Shown here in pieces: positions 46,813 through 59,000 of a stretch of DNA of 64,000 nt. Made by a program: the position numbers and the translations under genes. The notes below the pieces were generated by a model. It made no database searches. It was given only the letters and a program-made list of their open reading frames with translations, and had not been told where the DNA came from. Numbering within the stretch: the first letter of the stretch is position 1; each line of letters begins with the position of its first letter. The stretch lies in NCBI RefSeq assembly GCF_965638725.1, contig NC_134950.1, positions 19,978,932 to 20,042,931 of the forward strand, in the 5' to 3' direction. The DNA is from Aptenodytes patagonicus (lineage: Eukaryota > Chordata > Aves > Sphenisciformes > Spheniscidae).

Positions 46813-49450
46813 TGCTGAGCTCAACGATTGTGATGATGGTACGGTTGAGTGTTTATGGGTAAGGATGAGGGGGAAGGCCAACGAGGCAGATATCCTGCTG
46901 GGAGTCTGTTATAGACCACCCAACCAGGATGAAGGGGCGGATGAAGCGTTCTACAAGCGGCTGGCAGAAGTCTCTCAATCACTAGCCCTTGTTCTCGTGG
47001 GGGACTTCAACTTCCCGGACATCTGCTGGAAATACAACACGGCAGAGAGGAAGCAGTGTAGGAGGTTCCTGGAGTGTGTGGAAGACAACTTCCTGACACA
47101 GCTGGTGAGTGAGCCTACCAGGGGAGGTGCCTCGCTCGACCTGCTGTTTACAAACAGAGAAGGACTGGTGGGAGATGTGGTGGTCGGAGGCCGTCTTGAG
47201 CTTAGCGACCATGAAATGGTAGAATTCTCCATTCTCGGTGAAGTAAGGAGGAGGGGCAGCAAAACCGCAACCATGGACTTCCGGAGAGCGGACTTTGGCC
47301 TGTTCAGGATGCTGGTTGAGAGAGTCCCTTGGGAGACAGTCCTGAAGGGCAAAGGGGTCCAGGAAGGCTGGACGATCTTCAAGAAGGAAGTCTTAAAGGC
47401 GCAGGAGCAGGCTGTCCCTGTATGCCGTAAGAAGAACGGGCGGGGAAGACGACCGGCCTGGCTGAACGGGGAGCTCTTGCTGGGACTCAGGAAAAAAAGG
47501 AGAGTTTACCGCTTGTGGAAGAAGGGGCAGGCGACTCAAGAAGAGTACAGGGATCTCGTTAGGTCGTGCAGAGAGGAAATGAGAAAGGCAAAAGCCCAGC
47601 TAGAACGCAATCTGGCCGCTGTCGTTAGAGACAACAAAAAATGTTTTTACAAATATATTAATGACAAGAAGAGAACCAAGGAGAATCTCCATCCTTTATT
47701 GGATGCAGGGGGGAACATTGTCACTGAGGATGAGGAAAAGGCTGAGGTACTCAATGCCTTCTTTGCCTCAGTCTTTAACAGGCAGACCAGTTATCCTCAG
47801 GGTACTCGGCCCCCCGAGCTGGAAGACGGGGACGGCGAGCAGGATGAACCCCCCATAATCCAAGAGGAAGCAGTCAACGACCTGCTACGCCACCTGGACG
47901 CTCACAAGTCTATGGGGCCGGATGGGATCCACCCGAGAGTGCTGAGGGAGCTGGCGGAGGAGCTCGCCAAGCCGCTCTCCATCATTTATCAGCAGTCCTG
48001 GTTAACGGGGGAGGTCCCGGATGACTGGAGGCTTGCCAATGTGACGCCCATCTACAAGAAGGGCCGGAAGGAGGATGCGGGGAACTACAGGCCCGTCAGC
48101 CTGACCTCGGTGCCGGGGAAGATTATGGAGCGGTTCATCTTGAGGGCGCTCACAAGGCATGAGCGGGACAACCAGGGGATCAGGCCCAGCCAGCACGGGT
48201 TCATGAGAGGCAGGTCCTGCTTGACCAACCTGATCTCCTTCTATGACCAGGTGACCCGCCTAGTGGATGAGGGAAAGGCTGTGGATGTGGTCTACCTGGA
48301 CTTCAGCAAGGCCTTTGACACCGTCTCCCACAGCATTCTCCTCGAGAAGCTGGCGGCTCATGGCTTAGACAGGTGTACTCTGTGCTGGGTCAAAAACTGG
48401 CTGGACGGCCAGGCCCAGAGAGTTGTGGTGAATGGAGTTCAATCCAGTTGGTGGCCGGTCACGAGCGGTGTTCCCCAGGGCTCAGTTTTGGGGCTGGTCT
48501 TGTTCAATATCTTTATCAATGATCTGGATGAGGGGATTGAGTGCACCCTCAGTAAGTTTGCAGACGACACCAAGCTGGGCGGGAGTGTTGATCTGCTCGA
48601 GGGTAGGAAGGCTCTGCAGAGGGACCTGGACAGGCTGGATCGATGGGCCCAGGCCAATTGTATGAGGTTCAACAAGGCCAAGTGCCGGGTCCTGCACTTG
48701 GGCCACAACAACCCCATGCAATGCTACAGGCTTGGGGAAGAGTGGCTGGAAAGCTGCCTGGCGGAAAACGACCTGGGGGTGCTGGTCGACAGCCGGCTGA
48801 ACATGAGCCGGCAGTGTGCCCAGGCGGCCAAGAAGGCCAATGGCATCCTGGCCTGTATCAGAACTAGTGTGGCCAGCAGGAGTAGGGAAGTGATCGTGCC
48901 CCTGTACTCGGCACTGGTGAGGCCGCACCTCGAATACTGTGTTCCGTTTTGGGCCCCTCACTACAAGAAGGACGTTGAGGTGCTGGAGCGTGTCCAGAGA
49001 AGGGCAACGAGGCTGGTGAGGGGTCTGGAGAACAAGTCTTGTGAGGAGCAGCTGAGGGAACTGGGGCTGTTTAGCCTGCAGAAAAGGAGGCTGAGGGGAG
49101 ACCTCATTGCTCTCTACAACTACCGGAAAGGAGGTTGTAGCGAGGTGGGTGTCAGTCTCTTCTCCCAAGTAACAAGCGATAGGACGAGAGGAAATGGCCT
49201 CAAGTTGCGCCAGGGGAGGTTTAGATTGGATGTGAGGAAAAATGTCTTTACTGAAAGAGTGGTTGAACATTGGAACAGGCTGCCCAGGGAAGTGGCTGAG
49301 TCCCCATCCCTGGAGGTATTTAAAAGACAAGTAGATGAGGCACTTAGGGACATGGTTTAGTGGGCATGGTGGTGTTGGGTCGATGGTTGGACTCGATGAT
49401 CTTAGAGGTCTTTTCCAACCTCAGTGATTCTATGATTCTATGATTCTATG
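46813..49450 (+). mobile_element. Longest young CR1, 5'-truncated inside the endonuclease
   Basis: The CR1 sequence begins near 46813 and ends with three ATTCTATG repeats at about 49448. A 7-bp match TGAGATG at 46806-46812 and 49449-49455 may be the target-site duplication, overlapping the last repeat by two bases. It keeps the second half of the endonuclease, all of RT and the 3' UTR. It is closest to the copy at 13986-16364 (SWLTGE-PDDW). Confidence 0.9.
46865..49360 (+). pseudogene. CR1 ORF2, 831 codons: partial endonuclease plus complete reverse transcriptase
   Basis: From the first in-frame ATG (46865, [16 protein letters not shown]) the frame is open to LRDMV-stop at 49360. The endonuclease half retains [10 protein letters not shown] and the SDHEMVEF His block but lacks the N-terminal Asn and Glu motifs, so it should not cut DNA. 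RT is complete: [55 protein letters not shown], and [10 protein letters not shown] with FADD at 48557-48568. The frame extends further upstream through non-CR1 flank to a TTG at 46634, which is not meaningful. It is classed as a pseudogene because of the 5' truncation. It is the best-preserved RT in the window. Confidence 0.87.
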
Positions 49451-52400
49451 AGATGGAACAATGAATCACTATAAACACTTTACCCCACTAGCTATAAATT
49501 TTTCTTAATTCTGTTTCTCTAACTCAGATCACTTCCCCAGCCGGCCTTCTCTCTTCTGAAAAACAGCTCCGCAAAAATGGAAGTTCATACTCTATTAGCT
49601 GTCTGTACTCAGGGTTCATAAAAAATCATAAGTAACTTGGTTTCTTCACTCTGTGTGCACCTCTGAGGGAGCACCAAGCACTTACTGCTGTACAAATGTC
49701 TCCAAGGCTGCAGTTTGTAGAGAACAAAAGTCACCATCAGTCACCATTAACTGTTGCTTAATGTAACAGTTACATCCAAAGGCTCACAAGAAGAACAATA
49801 TCAAAATGATATTGTGATTCCCAATAATGAGTGCACTAGAAACATAAAGAAACTGTAATTTTATGACAGTGAAAAGGAAAAAAAAAAAAGAATACCTGCC
49901 CTGGGACATCAATTATATAAAGGACAATACCTTAAAATGTAACAGAAAATATTTCCTTTTGATATCTTTAATATACTGAGTACTATATAGATCAAAATTT
50001 TTCACCAGGAAAAAATTAAAGCTGATTGATTGATAATATTTCTATAAAATCCTTAGTTGTGCTTTGCATGGAAATAAACGCTGCAGGCTCCAACGGTCAT
50101 TTAATACTATTTTACACTAAAGAAGATGCCTAGAATTTCACTAATATACTCACATTTGCCAGGTGCGCTTAAAAGAGCTATTAGCTATGTAGGCTCAGCA
50201 TACTGAATGCTGGTAAAAAGGGTTCTGGCACTACTAAATGACGCCTGTACCTTTGGCTTTAGTATTCAGTTGACCTGAGCACTACAAAATAGTATTGACC
50301 ACTAAAACGAAGGGATATTTCTGCAAGTAAGATACAATTCCAAGTGTTTTATGTACAGATGATCATTCTCTTTAATACTTTAATGCTGTATAAAGAGAGC
50401 ATGAAAGTTGCTTATTAGTTTCGATTTTACTGGTTTTACATTGGAAGCATTGTCTAATACTACATTTCAACAAACGCTTTGCACAGCGGTCAGGACAAGC
50501 ATCTTTATGCAAGAATAATATTTTCAGTCTGGAGCAATTTGTTGAAGGGATTAATTGGATGATAACGAGCCACACTAAGAACAAGGCATGAGTTACGATG
50601 TCTAAAATGTGCACATGTCAAATATTGTAGACAAAGCACTCTAACCGTGCAATTTCATGCTCTTTGGGGTCTCGTTTCTTTTATTACAAGTGTGATTTGG
50701 TTTGCAACCATCAATGAAATTTAAACTCAACGGAACATGTACTCAGAGCTCACTGTTATATAGATAAGCAGCTGCTCTTCTTATTTTAATAGTTCCTTCA
50801 GAAATCAGTAAACTGTATACACATGGTGTAGTTAGATTATCTTTTTAAGACCCAAGCAGGTATATCATAATGATTATGTTTTGAGTAATGCCTTATCTGC
50901 TTGTAAAATTAGGTTCCATTTTTCCTTCCTCTGTACTCACATGCACCTGATAATCAGGATACAAAGCAGGAAAACCGACAGTACCTGCCCCAATCTTACA
51001 AAGCGACAGTGAATAACTACAGGGTGGTTTTAAATTTTAACTCACACATTTCAAGAAAAGGGGGAGAAAAGACAAAATAGAAACTAAAGACACATGCATT
51101 TGACAACAAAAAGTCCCAGAAGAAAAAATAAAGAAGAAAACACTTGTCAGTTTTGAAGCAAACAGAGAAAAAAAAATTAAGTTTTTTTTTTTAATTTTGT
51201 GCTTTCAGCAGTGCCTCACAAAGACTTATGATAGAAGAAAAACACCAAAGGAGTTGAGGGACAAAACCAGTGATAAGATGGCGACAGAGAGAACATCACT
51301 GAAGAAAAGCAAGAGGCTGCAAATCTGAATTTAAAAAAAGAAAGACAGAGCAATTGGGAGAGAAACTGGAAGACTTGTGTTAGGCACACCAGAAAGGAGA
51401 TTGAAAGAAACAACCAAGAATTAAATATCTATGTATTTATCTGTCTCTCCTCTCCCTCTGTGTGTTTGCCAGCAGAGCATTTTCAAGGCATTTCCAGGCA
51501 TCACACCAAAGCTCCTTACTTGGAGGGAAGCTCAAAGGATTCTACCCCAGTTCACCATTTCTGTCTCCATGTTCTGCCTGAGCTCAAGATCCAGCGGCAC
51601 TTCTCACAGCAGCGGTAAGGTGTAATGGTGTGGCAAATGCCTTATGGAGTATTTTATCTTCAGAAAGTTATGCAAGTGATATATGCTCATCCTTACACCT
51701 CCCCGGGGAGAGAAACAAGGAGATTAGGTGTCCATGCTCAGCCCACAGTAGAAGTCAGTGGGAACATCTAGGCTTAGGATGAAGGATTTACTGATCCCCA
51801 AACCACTGTGTTAACCAGGAGACAATACCAGTGATTCTTGGGATGATTTATTCCAAATGCACGTCACTGCAATAATTTCTTGGGTCAATACTAGCTGCTT
51901 GATGGGCATATAGCAAATACATAACTGGCCCAGGGATGCAAGCGATGTGGTATGGGTGGAAGCACCGAGTCAGAAATCATGGCTTGGCTGCAAGCTAATC
52001 ATTGTTATACGTGATTAGGTAAACGTTTCAAGTCATTATGGCAAGTGCTGAAGGGAAAAGGATGAGTCACTTTACTAAAATTATACTTGAGCACAGAGAG
52101 AAGCTAGGCAATTGGGTTAGCAGTAACCAAAGTTAGTTGAGCATTGGAGATTCCTCATGAACAGCAAGTGAGTCCAGAATTTCTGGGTATGTCACCAACC
52201 CCTTTGTCCTAAACACAGATACCTAAAGATGGAGGCCCAGTACTTTTGACAGCTGAATCGGAAAGAACAGTCCAGTACATTTATGCCATTTGCAAACCAC
52301 GTGTGAAAACTCTGGTCTATTTCATGATTTTTCTCTGTTTTCTTTATAAATCTTGCACATGGAAATGGTGCAAACAAATGGGAGCAGTACTTTATCCCTA

Positions 52401-52589
52401 AGCTCCCCTACATGGGGGTAGTGAGGACTGAGCTGAGTACTAACAAGCTCATAGATAGCAAGTGAAGGCAAAGTTATTTCCCTCTCCTTAGCACCCACGT
52501 GGCCATATGAGAAATACCATGTCCTGTTTTGAGCCTCCACTGCAAGAGAGGGGTTGATAAGCTGAAGGATGCCCAGCAGAAAATCTCTA
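49451..52589. other. Non-coding stretch
   Basis: AT-rich sequence with poly(A/T) runs near 49878 and 51170-51195. No gene or repeat family was recognised. Confidence 0.55.
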
Positions 52590-53020
52590 AGACGGTTTGC
52601 AGACAGATGCACATGGGGTATGGGATGAGGCTGAAGGAACGCAGCTTGCTCAGCCTGGAGGAAAAAGGGCTGATGCAGGGGACCAGCTGGAGCCTTCGGT
52701 AACCCATCAGGGGAGGTGTTATGGAGAAGGCAGAGGCAGGCAGCTCTCAGGGATGCGCAGGCCAAGGACAGAAAGCAAAAGCCACAGCTTGCAGCAAGGG
52801 AAAGTCCAACTGAGCACAGGAAACTGGTGCTCACCCTGGGAGAGGCTGAGGGTGGGTACAGAGCCTGGAGAAAGGCTGGCATCTCCATCCTTGGAGAGCT
52901 GCAAAACTCAGCTGGGCCCCTGAGTGACTACATCTAATTTTGAAGGCAGACTGCTTTTCAGAAGGAGGTTGTATTGCGTGACCTCTAAAGTTTCCTTCCA
53001 ACCTAAATTTTTCATAGCAG
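52590..53020 (+). mobile_element. Old CR1 3' fragment
   Basis: Phrases such as GCTTGCTCAGCCTGGAGGAA, ATCTCCATCCTTGGAGAG, AGAAGGAGGTTGTATTG and TTCCTTCCAACCTAAATTTTTCATAG match the CR1 3' region and tail on the plus strand with many changes. The tail octamer is lost. The limits are approximate. Confidence 0.75.
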
Positions 53021-56000
53021 CATGGGGAGTTTCTGAAACTGCTTCCCACACAAAAGCTGCTGTTGAAAGAGCACTAACTACTGTGTCCTGTCCCAGACCG
53101 CGTGTCCTTAGGAAGAGGCCGGATTACAAGAAAGCTCCCATTGCACTTCAGTGAGCTTCGGATGAGGACCTCCCAACACTGATCTTCCGTCGAATACAAC
53201 TTCATCATGTAAGAACCAAAAAGATGACATGAATTGAAAAGGCTGTAGATGATAGACAGCCGTGCCGAGCCACGCACACAGTTTGTGCTCCTTGTGACTA
53301 ACTGAATGGAGTCATGCACCATTGTTTCTGTACCACAGCTGAATGACCTAACCTATGAATTTTAAAAGTTTAGTTATGCTGAATTACTCCAAGGTCAATC
53401 ACTTTGATTACTAATGATGCAGATTTTTTTCTTGAAAGTCTTGCCCTATTGTATCCCTGGAAGCAAATGCCTTGTATACAGCATCTCATTATGTGTAGGT
53501 TTTTCTGCAACACTATTTATCAGTTCTTGCAGGTAGAAAGGTGAATAAGCTAACTGTTTTAGAAGGTACTATGTATGTAATAGAGAGAACTTTGGCTTTT
53601 GTTTCACCTTTTAAAAATAATCACTGTTTTTCCTTCCCTGAAGTGCTGATATTTTATAGTAGTGTTAATTCAATTCCCCCCTGAATATAGGCCACTTCAC
53701 TTTTACGAGTAAAAAGGTTTGTAAAATTGTATTTAAAATTTTGTCCCATGTCTGAAATAAAAGCTACCTTGGGAAAATGCCAGAACCGTGGGGGGAAAGA
53801 ACGGAAACATCTAGGATTGGAGTCAGCTGCTGGACATTCTCCTAAGGGAGCTGTCAGCATCACATAAAACAACAGAAGCCCCTACTTCTCTCGCGTAGGT
53901 TTTCTTGAGCTTTCATCCCAAAGTAACACTGCAGAAGCTTGGCATTCTGCTGGCTTATATTATGTCTTTTCATCCTTTAAAAAACATTTATCAATGTTAT
54001 TTGATAATATATAATTTCAAAGAATAAAAAGTATATTATCAAAGTCTGCTTTATTTCACATATGTACTTTCGATTAAAATTGTTGCCCATATTTGAAAAA
54101 CACAATGGAAAGCCTTTTGTGATTTTTGGGCAAAGAGTAGACCATACGCCCAAATTCTTAGTGAAAACCAAATTATTTTTAAATTATGCTGGAATCTCAT
54201 TCTATAAGGTTTAGAGTCTATGAGCACAAATGTATGTTATAGGCATTAAAATTCATTGCCTATAAAAGAAATCCAATATTTGAAACAACAAAAAAATATA
54301 ATAAGTGCCTGAAAGGTCAAAGCAGAAATCTCGTGGTTTTACTGCAAGGTCAGAACTTCCTAGTTTCTATGTAAAACCAATTTTCTGTCTATCTGCTTTG
54401 TGTATCTAGAGAACTTCAAGTCAGGAGAATAAATACTAATTCTACCATGACTCATGACTCATGAGTTTTGTCATAAAGAAATTGTAGTTGCTAGTCTATT
54501 ATTGTAGAGGATAAAGCAATGAATGATGAGACAGACTTTCAGGACATTCATTTAACTTTGTCTGTAGTAGAATGACTTGTAATGCAGCATGCTACCAGCT
54601 CCTTATGCTCAGAAGAAATGCAACACAAGGATATTAAATCACTCATTAAGATACTATATTTTGATAATGTTTAATGCAAATTCTTCCTTGCTGTGAAAAT
54701 TACTTATCTCACCTGAGTACCTTGATTACCAACAGGCAGTTTGGTACATCTGTAATGAGATGCTCAGTGGGTTCAAAATGCTAATCTAGTAGTTGGGAAG
54801 AAGGTTGACTCATTTGGTCCTGCAAAGCAATTGACAGCTAAGCACTTCATTGCTTGCTGAATAAACAGCTCGACAAAATCTTGGAAAAAGGCACTAGAAA
54901 AAGAGTGTCTGAGAGAGCAGCTCTCAGTTGGTGTGGCAGCAGGCTGGGTCCAGATGAAGCACAGTCCATCAGCTGCCCAAGTATGGAGGGAGAACATCAG
55001 ATTGGTTTGAGGCTTATGAGGCCAGATCTCTAATTGATGTAAAGCTTGGTAACTTCTTCCTGACTAGCAGTGAAAAGCTGAGTTATACCAAAAAACATGT
55101 AAGCATCTGGTGTTTGACTAAACAGGTGTGCTCCGCTATTTGCTATTGATCGCTGTAAACACTGTAGAAGAGACGCACGTGAAAGATGGGAGTTTGTGAT
55201 CCCAGTGGCATCTTTACTAAAGTATGGTAAAAAACCTGCTGAAAAGACTTCTGGTAGTCACCTGAGATGGTTGGTTGTGGGTGTCTGGTCGTTCCAGACA
55301 TGTTCCACAACATGGAACCGACCAAAAGCCGTTAGCATAAGCGTATGAAAACAATATGCTTTTCTATGTCCTTGGCTTCGATGTTGGATGCTCTATTATG
55401 CAAAGGCAGTGGAAAATTGGTTTATACCATGACTTCTTGCACATGACACTGGTTAATGATGGGGCCATTGCTGGAAGGGCACAGAGCTACTGTTATAGCT
55501 GAGTGAAGGGATCTCTAAAAATGTTTTGTGTAGAAACAAATACAGCCAGGATGACTGAAACAACTTTCAAATTTGTGTCAGTCCTAGTAAAGTACTTATG
55601 TTGGGAAGAAAAAAATCAGCAGTTGTATTTTGTCATTTCAAAATGTTGAAGTATTTCTAGTAATTCAAAAGAAAGTCATGTTCCATTGTTGAAAATGTAA
55701 ATCTATTTCTTCATAACTTCTGAGCTTCATAAAAGTTTTGAAAACAACTGTTTTGATTTCACTTCAGTTAATCTCTCTGAGCGTGTTTGCTCTTTAGTGC
55801 AAACAGTAAATGACAAAATCATTTACTCATCTATATTTAATAAGTAGAACAAACAGTAGATTTGGAGATGCAGTAGAGCAGAGCCAGAGAGTGGTTGTTG
55901 CTAGAATTAGGGTGAGTCCCTTGCAAAAGCAGCAAGAAATGACAGTATGATGCTTTATTTTGCCTTCTCTTGGGCGTCTACCAAATTAGACCAGTTCAGA

Positions 56001-59000
56001 ATCTAGCCCACTGATTTTCATTCTGGTATGAGAAAGGAGTGAAGCTTGTGCCTCTTCATCTGTTTGCTTGTTCAACCTACATAATTCTTAGAAGCTTTAA
56101 CGAACTTCAAATACATTTGACAGAAAGGTTAGCAGTCTCAAATATATTAAGACTGACAAATATTAAAACAAGTGGGTACATAAAGGACAGAAGGTAACAG
56201 ATATGTCTGGAATGGAATAAGTTTTGAACAAGGGTATCAGAAAACCCATGCAGGAGAGAGCCATTATACATACCATAACATAGGGGAGAAACTTGGATCA
56301 GAATTTGTGCCTTGTTAGACACCAGAGAATTTAACTAAAAGATACATTTCTGCAAAGAACCAGCTACTTTATTTCTGCTGTTCCGAGAACTGCTCACTTG
56401 ATTTCATAAGTGTAAAATTGATGAATACGAGACATGCAATCTTAAGGACAATGCAGTGACTTACCCATGTGAAACAGCTGATTAAAAAAACCCGCAGTGA
56501 TAACAGACAATCAGAGGAACAAATCATTTATGGTATTAATTACAGATGAGCAAATAGGTCTGAATCAAATAAAATTTACTCAAGCGGTAATCCTGTGAGA
56601 TAAAGCTGAACATGTGGTTTCCTTCCTGGAGATTTGATTTTGTTTTCTTTTACTCTTTTATTGCTTAGAATGCAGAGGTGCAAAACATGGTAAGTTTCCT
56701 CCTTGTGAGCTTCATTCATTTCTGTTATAATTGTATTGTGAGTGAGCAGTGAGTGTGTAGCTAACATCTGAAAATAGCTTTAATTCACTGTATAACACCA
56801 CAGTTATATTAATATCCTTTAACTAAAGTAAATATCTTCATTAGGAGGTATGCAAGACCACATTTTTCAGATGTATTAGATGTATTTTTATGCATTATTA
56901 TGGAATACATAATTAAGAGTTGACACATTATTTTACCAGACTGTAAAAACATGCTTTTGTTAATGGATAGCATGGTTTGAAAGACAATTTTCTAGCATAC
57001 ACAGCTCTTTCCCTCTGCTCCCCCCTCTCATCCTTCATCCTCTGTAAACCCCTCTGTGACTGTGTATGGTACAACACACACCTTTCCCTGTAGTTTTCCC
57101 CCTTGTCCTTAGCTCTAAAGGCCTGTTACATTTCGTGGACATTTTTCATAACCATCTTAACAGGGAGGATCATAGGCTTCATTGTCAAAGATGGGTCCAC
57201 AGCTGTGTGCATCAAGCTGGAGACCCACTTCTTCTGCTCCAGCTGCTCTCAGCACGACAGGACGGAGTGGGGAAGGGAGACATCTGTCATGTTCCTCCCC
57301 TCGATGTGACATGGTTGAAGCTGTAACAGGCACATGGGGTTGTTACTCATTCAGTTGCAGAGCTTAAGACAGTGAAAACAGTGGGCAAAAAATACCTGCT
57401 GAGTTGACTTCAGCCTAGTATCACCCCCTGTGGAGGTTTAGCTGATTATAGTGCTCTACCTTTTTTTCCAAATTGATCAGTAGCACAGTGGGGTATTGGT
57501 GGCTCAGATGTAGCTTCCTCTTAACCTATCAACAGAGAAGATAAGTACAAGGCAATAAAACATTTTAAATTGGACAGAAAGTGAAGTAGGGCTGCATGAA
57601 CCAGAGCTCAGTCACTGAAACGAATGAGCAGCACTGCAGTCCCCAGCAGCCATTCCAGTAATTTTATAGTATATGTAGATTTAAGAGTACAGTGGAGCTG
57701 CTCTTCATTTGTCTCTTGTTATCTTTTGGTTTTATCTTCCAGGTGAACTGACAGACTTTGTTGTCATGTGTTAGTGATGAGTTGTAACAAGAAAAATTTA
57801 TGTTAGCACCACAGGCTAAAATCAACTCTCCATAAATACCAACAGAGCTGTAACAGGGAACCATAGACTCTGTCTCTCTGACACTGCTTCGTACTTGCAC
57901 AGCGTGTATGTACTACGAACGAGGTCATGAGGGGATATAAACAGCAGTTTCTGTTATTTGCCAATAACATGGGAGAATAAATGGCTTTACTGAGAAAAAG
58001 CGACCATCAAGAACAGGTTCAGAATGTATGACAACACAGAAGGGATGCTTCACACTGCAGCTTCTTACTTCACACATGGAGTCTAAAAGGGTTAATACTA
58101 TTCCTGAGGACAGGGAGAAAACTGGGAGCGGAATAAAACAAGGAAGCAGGAAACAAGAAACAGTGAGCAAGGACATGGGTATCACTGGGAAAGGCTGTTA
58201 CAGTCTGAAAGAAATGTTAATCCTGTGCCTATAGACCTGGCTGAGCAGCAGCATCCCATACATCACTGGCGGAGCACCTGTACAGGCACGGCTGGCAGCG
58301 TGCAGCCCCAGAGGTGTGCCAGGCACAGTGCCCAGCTGTTCCAGAGGTGCAGCCCAGCAGCACCCACCCCTGTGATCTGGCTTACCCATGGACACTGTCA
58401 GTCTGACATCAGCAACTAAGGCAGCTTTAAGAGACAGTATGGCTGTACAGGGGGATCCTTGTTGCCTTCTGTGGAAGCCTTTGAACCAGCAGCAGAAGGG
58501 GATGATAAATAATTGCCAAGGAAACCTGAGAGGAAAAGATGTGGGGGACAAGCACCAAGGAAGGAAATATGGCCAATAGGCATAATTTAGAGAGCTGGGA
58601 GGATTAAGAAAACTGCACAAGCCAGAAAATAAAGAAACGAGAAAAAAAAAAAAAGGGTCAACTTGGGAGTGGGTCTTGACAGCAGCACTGAAAAGAGCAC
58701 ACCAGGTTGTGGGTGAACCAAAGAAGAGATCGTCTGCTCAACAGTTTGCTGTGCAGAACAAAGCCAGCAAGACCTCCCAGATCAGGTGCTGGGGGCTGTT
58801 TCTGTCCCCTCCACTCACCCCATGCACATGTGCAGGCCCAGTCCCACCACAGGTGGTCATGGAGAAAGCCATGGAAGGCTGCCCACCCTCAAGAAACACA
58901 ACCCACTGCTGTGTGGTGGTCAGTCCTCAGCATGCACCTGTGGGATGCAGGGAAGGAAGGCCCAGATCCTGCTCCGCAAAAATCAATAGTGAGTCTGCGG

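Noticed and set aside
46634..46864. Upstream extension of the long CR1 ORF (908 codons in total)
   Set aside because: It starts at TTG and its first 60 or so codons are non-CR1 flank that is open by chance.
57066..57367. Three overlapping short plus-strand ORFs after a good acceptor-like site (CCCTTGTCCTTAG)
   Set aside because: All three frames are open, there is no donor or family resemblance, so chance is more likely.
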